Shown: positions 1 to 10,878 of the stretch, in pieces
Layout of the letters: each line of letters opens with the position of its first letter
Position numbering within the stretch: position 1 is the stretch's first letter
Source of the DNA: Achatina immaculata
Lineage: Eukaryota > Mollusca > Gastropoda > Stylommatophora > Achatinidae
Length of the DNA: 64,000 bases
Direction: 5' to 3'
Assembly: GCA_009760885.1 (NCBI GenBank)
Contig: CM019719.1
Coordinates: 36,249,584 to 36,313,583, forward strand
The notes under the pieces: model-generated
Databases searched by the model: none
Told to the model about the DNA's origin: nothing
Seen by the model: the letters and a program-made list of their open reading frames with translations, nothing else
Translations under genes and position numbers: made by a program

Positions 1-56
1 ATAGTCTTGCTTCCTTTCTCACATACTTTTCAGTGTGGAGGGGAAGCAACAGTCGA

Positions 57-340
57 CACAATTCAATGAGAAATAGACTTTTACCTTTTTTGTGTACGCA
101 ACATCTTCAATGTCGCTACATATGTAGCTTTTGGGTGCTGAAAACACTGAAATTGTGTACGAAACGTTGTTTCTGCCGCCGTACTCTGGTAAATTCAGCA
201 GGACGTTAACATCACGCGACGGAAAGTCTGTCAAAGGTGATATCAATCTCGGTCTCCCAGTTAAATCTCCTTCTAAAACACTGTTCCTAGGAACTGCTTT
301 GACTTTATCATTCGGAAAGTCACATATTTTGACATCACTT
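57..340 (-). other. Exon-like open segment, unidentified
   Basis: The minus strand stays open for about 90 codons before reaching a possible splice donor (AAG then GTAAAAG) at about position 84. The frame has a mixed, non-repetitive composition (for example NLPEYGGRNNVSYT and SYICSDIEDVAYTKK) and contains no simple repeat. An in-frame stop lies just upstream near 343. Possible acceptors (AG after TGTTTT) are weak. A LINE A remnant on the plus strand begins right beside it. I do not recognise the product. It could be an internal exon of a host gene, part of an unrecognised transposon, or a chance frame. Confidence 0.25.
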
Positions 341-344
341 CACA

Positions 345-1060
345 TAGTCGCGGATTTAATTCTCTGGCTAACCACAACACAAAGGCAGAGACTATGGTTA
401 TATCTAAGAAACAGAATCCACCAGCATGCAGTATAAAATTAAACGGAACTATTCTAAAGCAGGTGCAGAAATTCAAATACCTTGGAGCAGTAATAATTTA
501 AGATGGGAAATGCAGAACAGAAATTAGGAACAGAATAGGCAAAGCAAAGACTGCATTTCAGAGAATGAGAAACATATTAACCAACACATCCTTATCAATG
601 AATGTTAGAAAACGAGTCCTAAAATGTTATATTGAACCTATCTTGTTATATGGAAGTGAATCATGGACAATAGGCAAGTCTGCACAAAATTCATTGGATG
701 CAGCAGAAATGTGGTTTATTAGAAGAATGTTGCGAATCCACTGGACAGCAAAAATAACTAATGAAGAATGTATGAGAAGAGCTGGAGAGACAAAAAAACC
801 TTGTCAAAAAGATAAGAGAGAGACAATGTACTTTCATAGGACATGCAATGAGAAGAGGGGGTATTGAAAATATTATAGCAACAAGAAAAATAGAAGGAAG
901 AAGATCAAGAGGAAGACCAAGAGAAATGATACTGGACAGTCTGACGGGATGGTGTGAGAGGAGATCACCAAGTGAACTGATGGCCTGCATGAAGGATCGT
1001 GTACTCTGGAGAAGCATAATAGCCAATGCCAGTCGGCACGGCACCTGATGATGATAACCG
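345..1060 (+). pseudogene. LINE A remnant: reverse transcriptase C-terminal part (RTE-like)
   Basis: This is a 5'-truncated non-LTR retrotransposon. In order the translation gives a thumb-region piece (KAETMVISKK, then QKFKYLGAVI), the signature LLYGSESWTIGKSAQ, the block MWFIRRMLRIHWTAKITNEE, and the basic tail GKIEGRRSRGRPRE-like region ending ANASRHGT. It is dead: a serine codon present in the copy at 54.3 kb is TAA here (about 499-501), and a frameshift near 800 moves the last 70 residues to another frame. The end carries a short (TGA)n tail at about 1047-1057, typical of RTE-type LINEs, which end in simple repeats. The RTE assignment is inference from the C-terminal motifs and the tail. 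Confidence 0.85.
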
Positions 1061-1201
1061 CAGCACCCACTACGCTTCTCACCCTGTGTGGCGATGCTGT
1101 GCCTGAAAGATGAAATCTGCTTACAAGCAGGTTGCTCTGTTACTACTTACCGGCCAATATCTTCCCACGAAAGTATTTTAATACTTGCAGTGAGCTTCTA
1201 T

Positions 1202-1568
1202 ACTGAATGATGCCTTTGAATGTAAATGCTACAGAAGAGTTCTTCAAATATCATGGACACACACAAAAAAAGAACGAATATATCCATACTACAAGAACTT
1301 AATACTGAAGAAGGTTGGCTAGTAAAGAGGATTAAAGAGAGAAAATATACATATTTTGGAGACATTAAACATCATGATAATCCAGAGAAGACCGTCTTGG
1401 AAGGGGACATAAAGGGAAAAAGAAAGCGAAGAAGACTAAGGCGAAGATGGCTGCAAGATATTGTTGATAATCTGCAAATGGATGCATCAGCACCAGGGCA
1501 TCTTGCTTACAACTGAAAGGCCTACAGGAGAGTTGTTAGGGAGGCAAAGTTCCGCAAATGGCTGACTG
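1202..1568 (+). mobile_element. LINE B 3' end, 5'-truncated, with target-site duplication
   Basis: This is a short copy of a second RTE-like family. It encodes NAFECKCYRRVLQIS, then RTNISILQELN, EEGWLVKRIKERK, RRRWLQDIVDNLQMD and a final REAKFRKW, matching the better copies at 35 kb and 58 kb. Extra bases after ISW (a frameshift) and a stop after GHLAYN inactivate it. It is flanked by a 13-bp direct repeat, AGTGAGCTTCTAT at 1189-1201 and AGTGAGGTTCTAT at 1569-1581 (12 of 13 identical), which I read as the target-site duplication. Confidence 0.85.
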
Positions 1569-1581
1569 AGTGAGGTTCTAT

Positions 1582-1942
1582 GTTAAATGTATGAGAAGTA
1601 TTAATAATTCAAAACGTCGGTGGTATTTTTGGGACACCCTGTAAATATTATGGAACAAAGGTTTTGATGGTTCCTGCTGGCGGGGTGAGGGGGGGGGGGG
1701 TGCCTGGTCGAGATGAGCAGTGCTGAAGTGGCTCTCAGACGAAAGTCTCACTTAACGACTCGACATAGTGAAGTCTGTGTAACCAGACTCTGCCCCCGGA
1801 ACTGATCGTACGTGCAGAGCTCTGGCAGTCCTCCAACATCAGTGCCGGTATACTGTGCTTAACTTCACATAACAGAATAAAGGGTCACTGTTCTGCCGTT
1901 GCCTATATTTGACCTATGTGTCCGAAAGTTCTCATTCTACAC

Positions 1943-1949
<7 letters not shown>
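1582..1949. other. No recognised feature; contains a G12 run
   Basis: No gene is visible. A run of twelve G lies at 1689-1700. Near 1630-1650 the sequence GGGACACCCTGTA resembles a Tc1/mariner-type inverted terminal repeat, but no partner or transposase was found. Confidence 0.4.

Positions 1950-2001
<52 letters not shown>
1950..2001. repeat. (CT)n microsatellite, tail of LINE C
   Basis: About 26 CT units directly abut the 3' end of the minus-strand LINE C remnant. Read on the minus strand it is a (GA)n tail. The same arrangement occurs at 34.66 kb, so the tract probably arose from the tail of the element. Confidence 0.85.
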
Positions 2002-2005
<4 letters not shown>

Positions 2006-2905
2006 AACCTTTAGGTGCCCAAGGATCACGTGGCTTCCGTAAGGGTTTTCCATAAACGCCTGTCTTTCACTTCTTTCCCCCGCTCTTGCCCAAGTAAGCC
2101 CTATATTGTTCAACATCCTCCCTGTTGTTCCCCATGTCTCCTTTGGTCTACCCTTACTCCCGTTCTCTCGAGGTGTCCATTACTCCTGTTCTCTCGAGTG
2201 TCCACCTCAGAGCGATGTTTTATAATAACTGACCGATCATCCCCAGCATATGCCCCAACCACCGCCAACGTCTTTCCTCAATAATCGAAGTCAACGGCTC
2301 CATCTGCATTTCTGCCAGCAAGGTGCTGTTATTTCTGATGGTATTTGGCCAAAATATTCGTCTAATCCTGCGTAAACATCTGGCTTGGAAGGAATTCAGT
2401 TCGTTTTCTACAGTTCTGGTGGTTTTTCAGCATTCACATCTGTACAGCAGCACTCTTAAATATCCTGATTTTTGTTTTCGTGCTCAGCTTTTTGGAATTT
2501 CATATAGTGTTCAGGAATGCGATAGCCTGATCTTGTCCTCTTCGTTGCCTCATCTTCTGCTGCTAGCACTGCCAAGATATACAAATTCCTTGACCTCTTC
2601 CCCTGACTTACTGTCTACTTCCATTACTCTGCTGTTGCTCACATTTTGTTATATCAACTTTGCTGACATTTGGTCATATTTTACTAGCATTTTAGGTCAG
2701 TTTATTTGTTTTGTCTTGCACGTCCTTGTATCTACTCTGATAGCTCACAGATATCGTCCGCAAAGACAAGATCCTCCTGCATTGTATCAAGGGTCCGCTG
2801 TAGTCCTCTAGGTTTGTCTGTTGTTGTCTGTCATTAACCAGTCAAATGCCAAGGACACAGTCATCTACCCTGTACATACTCTCAGGTAACAGCGTTCGTC
2901 AACAA
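2002..2905 (-). pseudogene. LINE C remnant: reverse transcriptase palm to C-terminus
   Basis: Read on the minus strand this is a decayed RTE-like reverse transcriptase. The segments, in shifting frames, are GFDWLMTDNN (about 2860), the catalytic motif FADDI (about 2765, two aspartates retained), a YLGS-like stretch near 2570, NSFQARCLRRIRRIFWPNTI (about 2340-2400), EERRWRWLGHMLGM (about 2260-2300) and the terminal WKTLTEATWSLGT (about 2015-2055). Many stops and frameshifts separate them. The plus-strand open frames across this interval are antisense shadows. A (GA)n tail follows. Confidence 0.8.
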
Positions 2906-3519
2906 GTTAAATAACTAAGATTCAAAGCGCCAGCCATCTTGTTTTATTCATTTCCATTTCAAACGCAGGTCCAATAATAATCACCGCTTGCACAGTTATC
3001 ACCAAATAATTACAGAAAAAATGGGGGGGGGGGGGGGGGAATAGGATTAAAAAAAACAAATCAGAACAATTAACACTATACACAAAATAAAATATAACGC
3101 CATTATAAAAAGAAGAAAGAAAAAACATGCAACTGCTCGGACTGCTTACTATTCCACCTGCTGGCGATTTTATCTTGTACTTACCACTATCATGTTTCAA
3201 GTCACCGATTATACCAATACGTCCGGTCTTCTGTTTGTGTTTACACTTTTCTCAGACTAAGTTCTTCCCTTCATATGCTTAAACTCTAGACGTTTTGACT
3301 GTATGAGACTTTCATGCCGTCCTCTCGTTTGTAGAGAATGAACTGAATATGTTCGCTTTGTCTTCTGCTTTTACATGAAATGATTTATGTTTGAGGATAT
3401 TTTTTGTGAACTGAAACGCTTGAAAGTTTTGATGATAACAGAGAGTACAGAACTGACATTCGCCTGAAACGTATGATGATAACAGAGAGTATGAGACATT
3501 AATCGCTAACGAAATCCTT
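2906..3519. other. No recognised feature; contains a G17 run
   Basis: No gene is visible. Contains a 17-base G run at 3023-3039 and a short direct duplication of a TGATGATAACAGAGAGTA-like segment near 3431 and 3475. Confidence 0.4.
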
Positions 3520-4280
3520 TTTATTTGATCTTTATGATAGTAGTAAAAGAAAGCGAAAAGGAAGGACTCACTCTAAACAGTAAGAAAACAGAAACAATGG
3601 TTATAATCACAGATGATGAACCCACTAAATGCAGTGCTAACATACAACTTGTTAAATGTGTGTACTTGTCTCGAGACAATAAATATCTGGACACTCTAGT
3701 AACATTACATGGAGAATGTATATCTGAAATAGCAAAACGCATTGTGCTACGCCAAAACAGCTTTAAAAAGCCGAGAAATATCTTATGTAATGAACAGAAC
3801 TATCGCTGAACACTATAAAAATAAATATACAATGCTACACTGAGCCTGTCCTACTCCATGGAAGTGAATCATGGACAACGAATAGATCAATGCACAAACC
3901 AAAAAAAAAAAAAACTGGAAGGAAAAGAGATAAGAATTTTGAGAAGAATATTAAAAGCACCATGGACAGCTAAAATAAGGAATGTCTAACAAAAGAAAAT
4001 GCTGAACGGAGCCTAAATAAATCAATAAGAAAACGACAGTTATCATTCTTTGGTCATATAACCGTGGCGCCGGGGCTTGAGAACATCGTAACAGGAAAGA
4101 TAAATGGGAAAAGAGGGAAGGGAAGGCCAAGAGAAAGAAAAAAAAATACGGACAGACTTAACACGATGGTTCAATTAAATAATCACCATCTGAGCTAATG
4201 GAAAAATAACGTAGATCATGATCTGTTGAGAAGCAGGACTGTCAACCCCTCTACCGGCACGGCACCTAATGATGATGGCC
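3520..4280 (+). pseudogene. LINE A-related remnant, strongly decayed
   Basis: The plus strand encodes GLTLNSKKTETMVI (about 3560), an aberrant NKYLDTLVTL (in place of the usual YLG motif), then after frameshifts LLHGSESWTTNRSMH (about 3845), IRILRRILKAPWTAKIRN (about 3930), QLSFFGHI, and GLENIVTGKINGKRGKGRPR (about 4075). The order matches LINE A and it ends in CGGCACGGCACCTAATGATGATG, the same terminus and (TGA)n-like tail as the copy at 1 kb. Several stops and an A14 tract interrupt it. It is more diverged than the other two A copies and may be a subfamily. Confidence 0.75.
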
Positions 4281-4689
4281 TTTACTTTAACGACGCAAAC
4301 CGAACCACTATACGAACTGGAAAGAATAACGCGTTACTTTATCTGATACCAGTCACTACAGTAAAAGCAGCAGCTGCAGGTTGGCCTTGTACGCTTTCGA
4401 TTAAACGCGGAATTATTTATCACACGTGGCGCATGTCTTCAAGGTCGACCTTGTCAATTTCATAACGAACTCACAGCGCAAAGTGGGACGTGCATGCACG
4501 CACTCATGTGCACACCCGGGTGAGAAAACAGCGATCCCATCAAGTTCCGTAATTCTTCCAGTATGAGACCAGCAGAATATATCTGGTTAGAGTTTTCTGT
4601 GACTAGCAGTTCGTGGCCCCAATGCTTAGTGTGTTAAACAGCTTCAACTGTTAAAGAACTGCCCTGTTTCTACATGTTAAAAAAAGTTA
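4281..4689. other. No recognised feature
   Basis: Mixed-composition sequence with no convincing gene, transposon end or array. Confidence 0.4.
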
Positions 4690-4862
4690 TTCATGTGAGT
4701 TAGAATCCAAAAGGGAAGTCGAAACGTTGGTCTATTTCACACTAGCCGGCAGAATGAAAACAGTTCAAAATCAATATTCATGTGAGTTAGAATCCAAAAG
4801 GGAAGTCGAAACGTTGGTCTATTTCACACTAGCCGGCAGAATGAAAACAGTTCAAAATCAAT
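4690..4862. repeat. Direct duplication, 87-bp unit x2
   Basis: The 87-base segment starting TCATGTGAGTTAGAATCC at 4691 is repeated at 4778 with essentially no differences through CAGTTCAAAATCAAT. The near identity implies a recent tandem duplication. Confidence 0.95.
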
Positions 4863-5035
4863 GTCCCATAAGTTAGTTCAAAGGCAGTCTCCGCCCCAGA
4901 CATTATAGAAATGCTCTTAGAAACCTTTGATTTCATATTCTGCGTGCTAAAGCTGAAAGTACTATCAATATGAAGAACACCGGCTTCATTTCTTATTTTA
5001 TGTTAACCGTTTTCGTACTAGATCTGCATTGCTCA

Positions 5036-5590
5036 CGCCTGGACCACGTACACAGCTATACCTGTAGTGCTGCCGCCTGGACTATGTCCACAGCTAGATG
5101 TTTAGTGCTGCCGCCTGGTCTATGTCCACAGCTATATCTGTAGTGCTGCCGCCTGGACTATGTCCACAGCTATATCTGTAGTGCTGCCCCCTGGACTATG
5201 TCCACAGCTATATCTGTAGTGCTGCCGCCTGGACTATGTCCACAGCTAGATGTGTAGTGCTGCCGCCTGGACTATGTCCACAGCTAGATGTGTAGTGCTG
5301 CCGCCTGGACTATGTCCACAGCTAGATGTTTAGTGCTGCCGCCTGGTCTATGTCCACAGCTATATCTGTAGTGCTGCCGTCTGGACTATGTCCACAGCTA
5401 TATCTGTAGTGCTGCCGCCTGGACTATGTCCACAGCTAGATGTGTAGTGCTGCCGCCTGGACTATGTCCACAGCTAGATGTGTAGTGCTGCCGCCTGGAC
5501 TATGTCCACAGCTAGATATGTAGTGCCGATTCCTGAACTACGTCTTCAGCTATATCTACAGTTTTGACGCCTAGACTAAGTCTATAGCTT
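5036..5590. repeat. 38-bp minisatellite, about 14 units
   Basis: Tandem units of 38 bases built on GCTGCCGCCTGGACTATGTC followed by CACAGCTATATCTGTAGT. Two variant types (CTATATCTGTAG and CTAGATGTGTAG) alternate in blocks, suggesting multi-unit duplication. The last two units, after about 5520, are degenerate. There is no continuous reading frame. Confidence 0.95.
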
Positions 5591-5999
5591 CCTCTATACT
5601 CAAACAGCAGTTTCATACCCCTCCCCTCAAAAACTTTCTGGGCAGGTCTCCAGTCGATACCGTTCTTAGACTATGCTCTGCTGTCTGGGTTCAGATACCT
5701 CCAAGACATTTGTTTATCATAACAATACACTGTGGCGATGAAGACTACGCTTTTTTTAATGACAAACTTCTGGCCGGAATACTGGGGCCTCCTTATGACT
5801 TCCTAGTTATTAGCAAGTTCGAAGATTTTTTTTTGGGGGGGGGGGGAGAGGGAATGATGTACTTCAATGGAAATAAACCTCTGCCGTACCACATGAAAAC
5901 TCCCAATTAAAATAACAACAATCCAGTGTCATATTTGGTTCTGTCTGCTTATCTGCGTATTATGTTGTTAATATTACAGTAAAATATTTTTTACTGTGC
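5591..5999. other. No recognised feature; contains a G12 run
   Basis: T8 followed by G12 at about 5827-5846. No gene or element recognised. Confidence 0.4.
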
Positions 6000-6011
6000 C
6001 CTAAGACTGGT

Positions 6012-6321
6012 TAACTGAGTGGTTAGGCGCCCCATTTACTAATCCGGTCGTACCGGGTTCAGTCCCAGCAGTGGGATTTTTTTTCTGGTACACGCCAAAA
6101 AGGCCCCCGGGGTCCACCCAGCCTCTAAAAATGGGTACCAGAGAAATCTGGGAAGGCAAAGCTGCCAGGCGTGATCCTGACCACATCATACTTTCATGTG
6201 CTGAACGTCATGGAAAATACGGGCCTAACACCGTATTCCCAGGCCTAACACCGTATTCACAGGCCTAACGCCGTATTCCCTAATATGCCTTAAGGGCATG
6301 GAGACGGGGATTTTACCTTTA
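6012..6321 (+). mobile_element. tRNA-derived SINE (family 1), complete, with 12-bp TSD
   Basis: The head carries RNA polymerase III promoter boxes: box A-like TAACTGAGTGG near 6012 and box B-like GGGTTCAGTCCC near 6056. A body with AAATGGGTACCAGAGAAATC and CAGGCGTGATCCTGACCACA follows, and the element ends in TTTACCTTTA. The flanks are a perfect 12-bp duplication CCTAAGACTGGT at 6000-6011 and 6322-6333. Because box A begins at the duplication, the exact 5' end is slightly uncertain. Between 6221 and 6284 a 21-23-bp unit (GGCCTAACACCGTATTCCCA) is present three times, a local expansion absent from the copy at 34 kb. Confidence 0.9.
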
Positions 6322-6333
6322 CCTAAGACTGGT

Positions 6334-7328
6334 GCTTCAAAATACTCTAATAAGTTACATATTAGTAACAAGTTTACACTACATGTGTACAAGTCTGCGG
6401 GGTCCTCGTATGTCAATATTCGTATTCGGTATTACACCTTGCTTAGAGCAAATAATAAGTTAACTCCCCTATATGTCTGCGTGAGTACATCCTACTAGGA
6501 GTCGTGCACCGGCGCTGATCGATGACATGAATGAAACGCGGGGAGGGGAGAGAGGGAGGGAGGGAGGGAGGGAGAGAGAGAGAGAGCAGTCTAGCATGCG
6601 GAGAATGAGAAGTCTGGGTGTATATGAAATGATGAAATGGTGCTGAAAAAAGGGGGGGGGGGAGTTGTTAAGGAAGATGGCTGCAAGGCACGACAAGAGA
6701 ATGTAGTCTACTGAGATAGCGGGTTGTATCAAATAATGAATCCAGCGATATATAAATCAGCAAGTTAATTATGGAAGGGGCTTGGGGCTGGGGGGTAGGT
6801 GTGGCTCCAAGTTTCAGCACAAAGGAAAAACAAGAGGCAAGGGATAATAAGGAAATAACAGAAAAGTGTGCATACTTATTTATGCGCTGCGAGATACAGC
6901 ACCGTGATCTCAAAATAAATTACCTGTAACAATGTCTGCAAACAAAGAACAGCATATAATTATCCCCAGACTTAATATCAAATTCACGAACATATAGAGG
7001 GGAAAAAAAATGCAAAATGTAAAATTACCCAACATTTTAGGGAATGTCAGTAAATAATGGACAGTTTACATCTGGGCGAAATAACTGCGCATATTTTCAA
7101 ACGTCAAAGTATTTCTTATCCTATGTCTACGCTGTCCTGTCTTATCTTGGTGCCCTTCCCCACGGACGTCTTGTCTGCTAAAGAAGAGAACGTCTATAAA
7201 CAATGGACGGCTTATATGAAATTATTACTTGAATTCTGTTTGAATCAGTGTTTATGAGTTTGGTTCCCCCCCCCCTCCCCCGGATAACTCTAGTTATTGT
7301 TTTGCATTCGCCAGACAACCGGGACTTT
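6334..7328. other. No recognised gene; simple-sequence patches
   Basis: Holds a (GGGA)n/(GA)n patch at 6540-6590, G11 at 6652-6662 and C10 at 7266-7275. Otherwise nothing recognised. Minus-strand frames here only translate these patches. Confidence 0.4.
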
Positions 7329-7440
7329 ATGAGATGGCTTAGTGGTCAGTACGTTGTTCTCTCCTGGCTAGACGGCTGCTCATCCCATCGAGCAGAGTCC
7401 ATGGGTTCGAATCACCGAATGTGAGCCTAGGACTCTGTAG
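7329..7440 (+). mobile_element. tRNA-derived SINE head (family 2)
   Basis: Box A TGGCTTAGTGG at about 7335-7345 and box B GGGTTCGAATC at about 7403-7413 lie at tRNA-like spacing. The linker GTTCTCTCCTGGCTAGACGG matches the SINE at 28.15 kb (GTTCTCTCATGGCTGGAAAG). The body beyond about 7440 is replaced by the minisatellite that follows. Confidence 0.75.
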
Positions 7441-7835
7441 ATGTTGAAAAATGTTGACCCGCTAACCAGATACCCGCATGCCTATCTGTGGATCCCCGCT
7501 AACCAGATACCCGCATTGACTATCCGTGGATCCCCGCTAACCTGATACCCGCATAACTATATGTGGATCCCCGCTAACCAGATACCCGCATAACTATATG
7601 TGAATCCCCGCTAACCAGATACCCGCATTGACTATCTGTGGATCCCCGCTAACCAGATACCCGCATTGACTATCTGTGGATCCCCGCTAACCAGATACCC
7701 GCATAACTATATGTGGATCCCCGCTAACCTGATACCCGCATAACTATATGTGGATCCTCGCTAACCAGATACCCCCATGACTATCCGTGGATCCCCGCTA
7801 ACCAGATACCCGCATTGACTATCCGTGGATCTCAA
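7441..7835. repeat. 37-40-bp minisatellite, about 10 units
   Basis: Units of CCCCGCTAACCAGATACCCG followed by CATAACTATATGTGGAT, with variants ATTGACTATCCG and ATTGACTATCTG. It starts directly at the end of a SINE head, so it probably grew out of the SINE body. Confidence 0.95.
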
Positions 7836-8259
7836 ACTGTGAATCGAATGCACGATTAAAATTGAACTTGCCAAATTAAAACCCGTGTTATATTGATGTT
7901 ATAGACCCAAATACGCACCTGGATGTTCTTGCTCTTCATGCGGTAGCTAGGCTGCAACAGTTCTATTAACTCGAGGCGGTGAATGAGCTTAACAGAAGCC
8001 GCTGCAGGAAAACTTCGTGTAAAAATTATTTGAGGGAAAGAAATAGCGACTGCCATCAAGTGAGCCTTCTCAGGATTTTTTAGAGTTTTAGATCTTAAGA
8101 GTTTTAGCGATGTTAAAACTCTCTGAAACAGCTGAGAGATAAGATTTGCTGAAGCGTCCAAAGTTGACACTTATGTTTATGAATTTATCACTCTCACTTC
8201 AGCACTTCACGCATACCTTCTGTTAGCTTGAAAGAAATGAATTTACTGAAGCTGAAACA

Positions 8260-8260
<1 letters not shown>
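7836..8260. other. No recognised feature
   Basis: Ordinary mixed sequence. A minus-strand open frame of about 100 codons (7856-8170) has no recognisable domain. Confidence 0.35.
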
Positions 8261-8296
<36 letters not shown>

Positions 8297-8306
8297 GTGT
8301 GTGTGT
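8261..8306. repeat. (GT)n microsatellite
   Basis: About 22 GT units with a single GC interruption. Confidence 0.95.
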
Positions 8307-8481
8307 TAATTTCATAGTTTTAATACATTTCTTTAAAAACATTATTTTAATATGTAAAATTCTGATTGCTACATGTGAGCTCCCTCATTATATTCTTCCG
8401 TGTGTTTCGTGTTTCTTTTCTGCAGCCAAAATAATGAAATAAAAGAAAGCTAAATGACTCAAGAGAAAGCAACCGACTTAC

Positions 8482-8557
8482 CACGATCATCTCCGAGGCC
8501 TCCAGCGTAAGGCACTCACTAGTCCTTCGTACACATCCCGGACTCCTGCGGCCGAAG
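8482..8557 (-). other. Candidate 76-nt internal exon, unidentified gene
   Basis: On the minus strand a pyrimidine-rich acceptor (GCTCTTTCTGTTTTCAG) is followed by 76 bases relatively rich in CpG and then a strong donor (CGTG then GTAAGTCG). One frame is open across the whole segment: one base completing a codon, then exactly 25 codons (FGRRSPGCVRRTSE, CLTLEASEMIV), ending at a codon boundary. The other two frames contain stops. This combination is the best internal-exon signature in the window. I do not recognise the peptide. RNA evidence or conservation is needed before it can be called a gene. Confidence 0.4.
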
Positions 8558-9640
8558 CTGAAAACAGAAAGAGCACACATAAAAAAAGAAGCCAGTCAGC
8601 ATCTGTGTCTGTACTATCACAGGGAGTCAGGGACTGCGGGCATGGGGGGGGGGGGGGGCCGAGCAAATAAAAATACCGCATGATTCTCCTACCCCTCCCT
8701 ACCTCATTTCCTCTTCCCCCCCCCCCCCCACACACACACACATGAACTCGGAGGGAAGGCACGAAAAACAGACAATGCTCTCGGAAGACAGGGAAAAAAA
8801 CAAAAGGCTGAGCAGTAGAATCTTAACCGGTGGGAAGGAATGTCACAAGAGATGAAGAAGAAAGAAAAAAAAAGGGTGGGGGGGGGGGCAACTATTCACC
8901 GGAGTGGAGAAACAATTAAGCAGCAGTGAAGGATATGGGGCGGGACGGGGGGATCATCCAGGAAATGAATTCTGAAATAAGGGAACAAAAATAAATTTGC
9001 CGTTAGATGTATTTAACGCGGAGCTGTTGGAAATATCAGCTTGATACAAATGATACGCTGATAATATAGAGCACTGAGAGATTGTGCAAGACTGCGTTTA
9101 AAATAAATTCGAAAAACCGACGTCCTATGCCACTGAAACAAATCGTGCAGACTGTGACAAGTGTTCATATTTTCCCATGACCTGTCTGGGACGACCTGGT
9201 AAGAAGCATTAAGCCTGGTCGCCTCTAGCATCAGCAGAAACCAAGTTCCAATTTTTACAGCTGGTTTATCAGGCCGGCTCAGGAATCAAAACAATGAATT
9301 AAAGTACACATCACCAAGACACGAATAAGACAATAAAATACCGGGTCTGTGTAAGCAGTAATCCACATGTCCGAGTTACCTTGTGGGATATTCTTACTAG
9401 TTGCCTCTAATCAAATATGCAATATGGAATTTCAGTTTAGCCAGACAAACATACAGTGTATCACTAATGCTACCTTACAGAACACTGAACTGTGTGCGAC
9501 GTTTTTGACTGGATGTCATATCTGGGTTGGCGTGTGCTGAGAAAACGTGAGACACAACGAGAAATATGAAGGCTATGAACTGATGAAGAACGAACGAACA
9601 ACCGACGGAGAAATTGGCCACGCAAGCTCTTCTAACAATC
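8558..9640. other. No recognised gene; multiple G and C runs
   Basis: Contains G15 at 8644-8658, C14 at 8716-8729 followed by a short (CA)n, and G11 at 8878-8888. Open frames across them translate homopolymers. Nothing else recognised. Confidence 0.4.
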
Positions 9641-9960
9641 TGTGCTGACGCTGAAGAAGAAGGAGGAGAAGAAGAAGAAAAAGAAGCAAGTAGAGGAGGA
9701 AGAAGAAGAGCAGGATGAGTAAGAAGAGAAGGAGAAAGAATATGTGGAGGAAGAAGAGGAGGAAGGTTTGAAGGAAGAATAGCAGGATGATGAAGGAAGA
9801 AGGGGATGATGATGATAAAGGAAGAAGACGAAGATGAGGAGGAAGAAGAAGAGGCGGTGAAGGTTGATGAAGGAGGAGGAAGAGGAGAAACTGAGTAAGG
9901 AAAAGAATAATAGGGAAAAAAAGTCAAATTACTAATGAAAAAGAAAGAAGAGATAAAGAT
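9641..9960. repeat. Purine-rich (GAA/GAG)n tract
   Basis: About 300 bases of GAAGAAGAGGAGG-type sequence with nearly all purines on the plus strand. The long minus-strand frame through it (poly-Ser, Pro, Phe) is a composition artefact. Such mirror-like polypurine tracts can form triplex DNA (general knowledge). G12 follows at 9983-9994. Confidence 0.85.
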
Positions 9961-10878
9961 ACAAGAATCTAACACACCAATTGGGGGGGGGGGGAGGAAG
10001 ACGTGAGACAATTCTGATATAAACACGCTTAACCTGAGAAGAAACACAAAAGGCACCGAGATTGAAAGATACAGGGAGATAGAAAGAAGCGAGAGGCGAG
10101 GGAGAAACAGAAAAAGCGCAGACAGGCACGCCAGAAAACTAGCACGGATCAGGGAACATGGACGGCACTAAAATAGCCTGAAATCAATAGGAAAGGAGAC
10201 AGTGAGCGGGTTATGGTAATCATTATCTTCCCTGGGAGGGCGCCACCCCACTGTCTACTTAGAGGAGCAGATCCGCTGGCGTGCACGTTCTCGTTTAGAG
10301 CAGACTCAGGGAAGGAAACTGCAGGAATAATCCCGCCCATAAACATCACACGGAAGAGACGAAAATAGCTTCATTTCTTTGGTGCAGCTCTCCAACAACA
10401 AAAATCAAAATTGTGCAACTGCTGCAAGATGGATCGCAGACCCCACCTGTTGACGCATGCCATTTAAAAAAAAAAGATAATTTAAAAATGCCTTCATTTA
10501 CTCCACGACCCGTAGTCTGGGTAGCATTACGGTGCCAAGTCTCAGATTCCTGAGGCACGTCAAACTTAAAACACACACACACACACACACAAACTGACAC
10601 TTAAGCAGATCATTTGAAAAAAAATAAAATATCCAGTATTATATGCTAAACACTCGACAGCATCTCTCTTCATTATGCTGGAGGGCCATACAAAACTTGG
10701 CACAAAACTAGGCGTTAGAAGCATCTTATGTCTGGTCTTCGCCGAAGATATAAACTGCCATGTGGTCTCACATCGATCTGTCACGATAATATTTGTTATT
10801 TACTTCTCTACTGCACAAGATTAATTAATACAACAAGCTCTACTTTTCTTTCTCTCTACTCATTCTCCCCTGTCTGAG
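9961..10878. other. No recognised gene; short (AC)n
   Basis: An (AC)n tract of about 10 units lies at 10571-10590. No transposon or coding signal was recognised. Confidence 0.35.

Noticed and set aside
1630..1655. GGGACACCCTGTA as a transposon end.
   Set aside because: Similar to Tc1/mariner-type termini but too short and without a partner or transposase nearby.
2015..2811. Two plus-strand frames of 89 and 162 codons.
   Set aside because: Antisense shadows of the minus-strand LINE C polymerase, whose motifs (FADDI, CLRRIRRIFWPNTI) are recognisable on the other strand.
6012..7413. tRNA-like sequences with box A and box B.
   Set aside because: They do not fold into a complete cloverleaf with an acceptor stem by eye and are fused to SINE bodies; called SINEs, not tRNA genes.
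9475..10056. A 193-codon minus-strand frame rich in Ser, Pro and Phe.
   Set aside because: It lies over a (GAA/GAG)n tract and a G12 run; composition alone explains it.
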